From Apibacter raozihei (lineage in GTDB: Bacteria > Bacteroidota > Bacteroidia > Flavobacteriales > Weeksellaceae): 64,000 nt of DNA. The stretch is from NCBI RefSeq assembly GCF_004014855.1, contig NZ_CP034930.1, positions 2,585,716 to 2,649,715 on the forward strand. The letters are read 5' to 3'. A model generated the notes under the pieces. The model made no database searches. It was not told the origin of the DNA and saw only the letters and a list, made by a program, of their open reading frames with translations. Both the position numbers and the translations under genes were made by a program. Shown in pieces: positions 59,858 to 64,000 of the stretch (its first letter is position 1; the number at the start of each line of letters is the position of its first letter).

Positions 59858-60727
59858 TTATTTTAATTTAGCGAGTAAAACGTTTAATAAAAATGTTCCT
59901 TGCCAGTTTGATGTTGTTGTTGTTTGATCTGTACCTACAAAGTCACTTCTACTAACAGAAACAGTTAATCTTGTTTTTCCATTTGTTCCGTCATTCGTTA
60001 ATTTTATAAAAGATGCAACAAAAATATCAGGATATGACTGATCATTGCCTGTTGTTAAAATAGGATACAAGTTTTCTATATCCATAGTGTTTCCTTGATA
60101 TTCGTAAACTATGATCATTCTACTTGATTTAGAATAAGCACCCTGATATTCAAAACTTGATGAGGATTTTGAAATAACAAACCAATCGGTGGTGTCGTAA
60201 GTTGTAATTGAATGATTAGAAAAATCGGCAATAAATCTTGAATGAGGTGGAATTTTTAATTGTGTTCCATAAATCTGAACATTATTTATTACCTGATTAG
60301 TAATATTCGCACCTAGAAAAGAAACGTCCCATCCGGAAGTAAGATTATTATTATTGACAATCTCAACATATGAACCAGGTTTTATAGTTATGCTTTTTGA
60401 AATTTCTCCATCAATTCGTAAGTTACTGTCATTAGTTACCAGATCAATTGAAAACCCTGAGATGTTTTTAATTTTATAAATTCTACCTGTGAAACTTGTG
60501 TTTCCGGTCTGTACTACCGGAAGTATTACTGTTGCTTCAGATGTACCATTATACGTTATATAGTAGTCTGTAGAAGTTAAATTATATGAACCTGAGATTT
60601 CTTTATAACCGGCTTGTAAAGATCCGTTTATAGATAAAGTACTGTTCGGAGTATCTGTATTAATTCCTACCTGACAAAAAGAAAATTGAAATAATACAAC
60701 TAGTAATAATAAAAATGTTTTTTTCAT
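59858..60727 (-). CDS. Secreted flavobacterial surface protein of unknown function
   Basis: 289 residues with a signal peptide (about 1-18, ending FSFCQ). The mature start VGINTDTPNSTLSINGSLQA is the motif common in flavobacterial tail-fibre-like or structural surface proteins, and the following beta-rich region (about 40-140) contains SATVILPVVQTGNTSFTGRI-like repeats of Thr, Ser and Asn. The C-terminal part (ISKSSSSFEYQGAYSKSSRM) is also beta-rich. No sorting domain is seen. A -7 box TAAATTTG lies on the minus strand at 60742-60749. Confidence 0.65.
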   Translation of the reverse strand: MKKTFLLLLVVLFQFSFCQVGINTDTPNSTLSINGSLQAGYKEISGSYNLTSTDYYITYNGTSEATVILPVVQTGNTSFTGRIYKIKNISGFSIDLVTNDSNLRIDGEISKSITIKPGSYVEIVNNNNLTSGWDVSFLGANITNQVINNVQIYGTQLKIPPHSRFIADFSNHSITTYDTTDWFVISKSSSSFEYQGAYSKSSRMIIVYEYQGNTMDIENLYPILTTGNDQSYPDIFVASFIKLTNDGTNGKTRLTVSVSRSDFVGTDQTTTTSNWQGTFLLNVLLAKLK

Positions 60728-60741
60728 AAATTAATTTTTCA

Positions 60742-60749
60742 CAAATTTA
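60742..60749 (-). promoter_or_regulatory. -7 box of the surface-protein gene
   Basis: On the minus strand TAAATTTG matches TAnnTTTG, 14 bases before the start codon at 60727. Confidence 0.5.
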
Positions 60750-61005
60750 GGTAGCTAACAGATTACACATTACTTGTATACATACCACAACCGTAAAATT
60801 TTTTATAAAATACTAAAATACAATTAATTAACTCATGTAACTAGTAGACATAATTTCAGAAATTATTCATGTTTTAGTGTAAATTTTGCTTATTTAAATA
60901 ACCCTAAAAGTAGAGCGAAACTGAAACGTCTTTTGTATTATTGGAAAATTAAGCTATGATAATTTATTAGCTTTTAACTTTATTGTCCTGAAATAAAACT
61001 AAAAT

Positions 61006-62619
61006 TTATTTATCATCCTTTTTTAGTTGCTCTATATAATAAGATGGAGTAACGCCATTTTCATTTTTAAATGCTAAAACAAAAACCTGGGGTGAGGAAT
61101 AGCCACATTCTTCTGCCAGATATTTAATTTTATATTGTCTGTAGACAGTAGATTCAAAAAGTTTTTTAGTTATGTAATTAATTCTTAATCCGTTTATATA
61201 TTTATTAAATGATTTAGATTTAGTTTCTTTGATAAGTTCTGATAAATATTTAGGATTTGTGTTTAATGAATGAGCCAATGTTGTCAACGAAATGTCTTTT
61301 TTTAAAAATTTTAAAGATTGCTCAAACCGATCAAGTTTTAAAATTATCTGATTTGCTGTTTCATCAGCAATTTTGGTTACAGACTTTCCAATAGGGTTTT
61401 GTTTACTAGCATTATTTTCAACTTTTATATCAATTGAATTCAAATTATTTTCCTGTAACTTAATGAGAAGTCTTTTATAATTTTCATGAGTTTTTTTCTG
61501 ATTTTGTTTGAATTTTATATATATTAAGATAAATATAATAATTAAAATCACACTCAAAATGATAATAACTTGTTTATTCTTTTCAAAGTGTTCTTTTTGT
61601 TTATTTTGAATAATTTTGTCTATTGGTATTTGAATGTTTGTTTTTTCCAGCATATCTAAACTATCAGTGGTCTGGGCAAACAAATCCATATATTTTTTTG
61701 ATTCTTTAATATTACCTGTTTCTAAATAGGATTTTGCCAGAATTTCATATATTCTTTTTCTTTGGTAAGAGTTTGTTGGCTGTTTTTTCTCTATTTCTAA
61801 ACTTTTTTTAGCTAAGGCTGCAGCTTTTTCATATTTTTTTTCCAGATAATTAAGCTTACTTTCATTTAAAAGCATCTCAATTCTGTTAATAGCCAACATT
61901 GAAGGTCTGGAATTTTCATAAATATTTTTTGCTTTAGTAAAATATTTATAAGCCATAGCAGTATCACTCGGTTCTACCTTATATAAAAAAAAGTGCGCTA
62001 AAGCATTATATATGAATATTTTATTTCCAAACTTATTTAATAGGTCTTTATCCTTAATTAGTTCAACTTCATCTAAGGTTTTAAATAAATAATATCCGAC
62101 TGAATCCGAATGTTTATTATTCTGATCCAAATATATACTTTTTTCGTAATACAAAAGAGCTAATGAAAAGTGAGAAAAATCTTTGTCTTTTATTTTATTA
62201 GCATATTTAACCGAACTTTTATATTGCTTTAAACCCTCATCATTAAACCCTAACTTCATATAAGACAATGATAAAAAGCGATAAAATTTACTTATCGAAT
62301 AATTATTTTTAATATTTTTAAAATTAACATTTTGCTCAATATCCGAAGACAGATTAATGACTTTTTCATATTGTCCTTTTCTGTAATAAAAAATTATAAT
62401 ATAATTACCACTTTCTATAACCCCGTTATCGTAATGAATCTTTTTTGAATAATTATAAATACTTTTAAGTCTTATTATTGCCTGATCTGCTTTTATTGTA
62501 TTTGAAAAATCCAGTTTACCGGTTTGATCAATTAGATTATCAATGGAGTCTTTATTTTTTTGTGTGTAAGAAAATTTTATTATAAATATAAAGAAGAAAA
62601 TAAAGAAAAGAAATTTCAT
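61006..62619 (-). CDS. TPR-containing membrane regulator with AraC-type DNA-binding domain
   Basis: 537 residues. A hydrophobic N terminus (FLFFIFFFIFIIKFSYTQ) is a signal or anchor; residues about 50-330 are helical tetratricopeptide-like repeats; a membrane segment lies at about 348-368 (QVIIILSVILIIIFILIYIK); and the C-terminal 110 residues are an AraC domain (SLTTLAHSLNTNPKYLSELI with GYSSPQVFVLAFKNENGVTPSYYI). The layout implies a sensor outside the inner membrane and a DNA-binding domain inside. Such regulators are common in Bacteroidota. A closely related gene precedes it on the same strand, 16 bases away. Confidence 0.88.
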   Translation of the reverse strand: MKFLFFIFFFIFIIKFSYTQKNKDSIDNLIDQTGKLDFSNTIKADQAIIRLKSIYNYSKKIHYDNGVIESGNYIIIFYYRKGQYEKVINLSSDIEQNVNFKNIKNNYSISKFYRFLSLSYMKLGFNDEGLKQYKSSVKYANKIKDKDFSHFSLALLYYEKSIYLDQNNKHSDSVGYYLFKTLDEVELIKDKDLLNKFGNKIFIYNALAHFFLYKVEPSDTAMAYKYFTKAKNIYENSRPSMLAINRIEMLLNESKLNYLEKKYEKAAALAKKSLEIEKKQPTNSYQRKRIYEILAKSYLETGNIKESKKYMDLFAQTTDSLDMLEKTNIQIPIDKIIQNKQKEHFEKNKQVIIILSVILIIIFILIYIKFKQNQKKTHENYKRLLIKLQENNLNSIDIKVENNASKQNPIGKSVTKIADETANQIILKLDRFEQSLKFLKKDISLTTLAHSLNTNPKYLSELIKETKSKSFNKYINGLRINYITKKLFESTVYRQYKIKYLAEECGYSSPQVFVLAFKNENGVTPSYYIEQLKKDDK

Positions 62620-62635
62620 ATTTATATATTTTCTT

Positions 62636-64000
62636 TTACGCAGTTTCCTTAGGAAAAATAGCTTCCTTTTTTAACCTTTCTATATAATAAGAAGGTGTTA
62701 CTCCGTTTTCTTTTTTAAACGCTAAAATAAATACCTGGTGTGAAGCATATCCGCATTCTTCCGATAAATATTTTATTTTATATTGCCTGTATACAGGCTC
62801 TTCATATAATTTATGAGTAATATATTTAATTCGTAAACCATTGATATAATTATTAAAAGATTTAAACTTATTTTCTTTAATAATTTCCGATAAATATTTA
62901 GGGTTAGTGTTCAGAGAATGAGCCAGAGACGTTAGGGTAAGATCCTTTTTTAAAAATCCGTTGTACTGTTCAAACTTATCTAGTTTAGCCATGAGATGGT
63001 TTAATGTTTCATCAGATATTTTTGCTGTAGTTCGAATTATTGTATTTTCTTCGGGATTTTTATTCTCTGGTATCTGCTGTGAAAATACGTCTTTATTATC
63101 TTTTAACTTTTGAATAAGCTTTTTATAATTTTCATGAGTTTTTTTCTGATTATTTCTAACTTTTATATAAATAATAATAGAGACCAGTATAAGAATTACT
63201 GCCAGAAAAACTAAAATTTTTTGAGTTTGTTTCTGATTAGCTATTTTGTTGTTTTCTATAATTTTAGTTAACGGTTTTTGTATACTGTTAGCACCTTCTA
63301 AAGCGATACTATCACTGGTGAGAGTTAATAAATGCATATATTTTTTTGACTGTTCATGATCTCCTTTTTCCAGGTAAGACTTGGTAAGAATCTCATACAT
63401 TCTTTTTCTTTTATATGCGTTGGTGGGATTGTTTTTTTCTATATCCAAAGCTTTTTTTGTAAGTTCAATAGCTTTATCATAATTTTTTTCGGACAAATAA
63501 AAATCACTTAAAGTGAGCAGATATTCAACTTCATTAATGGCCAGCATTGGAGGCGATGTATTTTCATAGATTTTTTCTGATTTTGTAAAATACTCTCTTG
63601 CCAGTACAGTATCTTTAGGTTGGGCAACCTTTAAATAATAAACTGCAATACTGTTATAAATAAATATTTTATTAGCAAACCTTATAAGTTTTTCCTTATC
63701 TTTAATTGATTCAATTTCTTTAAGGCTTTTAAATAAATAATAACCTACAGAATCCGGATATTTATGAATTTCTGAAAAATATGAAGCCTGATCTTTATAG
63801 ATCAAAGCTAAAAGTAAATGAGCTTCTTCTTTATCTTGAATTTTTTGTGCTGATTTAAAAGTATTTTGATATTTTTTATCACCTTCTTCATCAAAACCTA
63901 ATTTTCTGTATGATAGAGCTAATAAACGATAAAATGAACTTACCAGATAAAAGTGAGTTGATTTCTTTAAATCCATATCAGTCTCCAATTCAGTTGCAAA
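62636..64000 (-). CDS. TPR/AraC-type membrane regulator, 5' end beyond the window
   Basis: The frame is open to the window edge; the TTG at 63988 is not a credible start, because alignment with the next gene shows about 100 residues missing. The visible part has the same order: TPR-like helices, a membrane segment (ILVFLAVILILVSIIIYIKV) and an AraC domain (LTSLAHSLNTNPKYLSEIIK with CGYASHQVFILAFKKENGVT). The two proteins are paralogues from a tandem duplication, most alike in the DNA-binding domain and more divergent in the sensor part, as expected if they answer to different signals. Confidence 0.87.
   Translation of the reverse strand, partial: FATELETDMDLKKSTHFYLVSSFYRLLALSYRKLGFDEEGDKKYQNTFKSAQKIQDKEEAHLLLALIYKDQASYFSEIHKYPDSVGYYLFKSLKEIESIKDKEKLIRFANKIFIYNSIAVYYLKVAQPKDTVLAREYFTKSEKIYENTSPPMLAINEVEYLLTLSDFYLSEKNYDKAIELTKKALDIEKNNPTNAYKRKRMYEILTKSYLEKGDHEQSKKYMHLLTLTSDSIALEGANSIQKPLTKIIENNKIANQKQTQKILVFLAVILILVSIIIYIKVRNNQKKTHENYKKLIQKLKDNKDVFSQQIPENKNPEENTIIRTTAKISDETLNHLMAKLDKFEQYNGFLKKDLTLTSLAHSLNTNPKYLSEIIKENKFKSFNNYINGLRIKYITHKLYEEPVYRQYKIKYLSEECGYASHQVFILAFKKENGVTPSYYIERLKKEAIFPKETA

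Noticed and set aside
1-64000. CRISPR array, prophage, integrase or rRNA operon
   Set aside because: No regularly spaced repeats, cas, phage, recombinase or rRNA sequences were found in the window.

Overview
The window is chromosomal DNA of a low-G+C member of the Bacteroidota, most likely a flavobacterium of the Weeksellaceae type. The evidence is as follows: most spaced genes are preceded by the Bacteroidota -7 box TAnnTTTG and not by Shine-Dalgarno sites; secreted proteins carry short signal peptides ending near Q; one protein ends in a type IX secretion sorting domain; and dapB-lepB, a TonB-dependent receptor, DUF4369-type TlpA and subtype B tannase-like genes are present. A bee-gut Apibacter-like organism would fit the very low G+C and the anaerobic ribonucleotide reductase, but that is a guess. 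No IS element, prophage, CRISPR array, rRNA or ordinary tRNA was seen.

Layout. 1-3 kb: end of dapB, signal peptidase I, and a secreted C1 cysteine peptidase. 3.4-12.4 kb: a GlcNAc/chitobiose locus made of a ROK kinase, a degenerate NagB domain fused to a PIG-L deacetylase, NagB, an OprD-like porin, a GH20 chitobiase and an acetate permease. Together these could release, import, deacetylate and deaminate amino sugar and export the acetate. 12.4-16.5 kb: a MocR regulator broken by an in-frame TGA, a GNAT acetyltransferase, an EamA exporter preceded by a short polyproline leader ORF, and an MBL hydrolase. 16.5-20.3 kb: an LpxH-like phosphoesterase with a glycosyltransferase, and a surface protein. 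21.4-24.2 kb: nrdDG, the class III (anaerobic) ribonucleotide reductase.

24.2-32.6 kb: a TonB-receptor operon ending in a small regulator, with a 30-bp perfect palindrome over its promoter; then hxlB divergent from a polyol dehydrogenase, a ribulokinase-type kinase and a DeoR regulator. 32.6-43 kb: small stress, transport and ester-hydrolase genes, including a MarR-GNAT fusion with a visible operator, a tannase-like enzyme and a DJ-1 family protein. 43-51 kb: a SWIM zinc-finger gene with a large DUF6493-like gene, a lipoprotein hydrolase, a TPM protein, a 203-nt RNA candidate with tRNA-like acceptor, D and T arms but a pseudoknotted insert in place of the anticodon arm, and two unknown proteins. 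51-64 kb: unknown secreted proteins, a C10 (streptopain-type) protease with a duplicated module, scattered copies of a small intergenic repeat, a broken GNAT gene, a hydrolase, and two tandem TPR/AraC-type regulators, the last cut by the window edge.

The strongest candidate for something undescribed is the tRNA-like RNA at 49431-49633 and its downstream gene pair. Three broken genes (MocR and two GNATs), all still readable, suggest ongoing gene loss.
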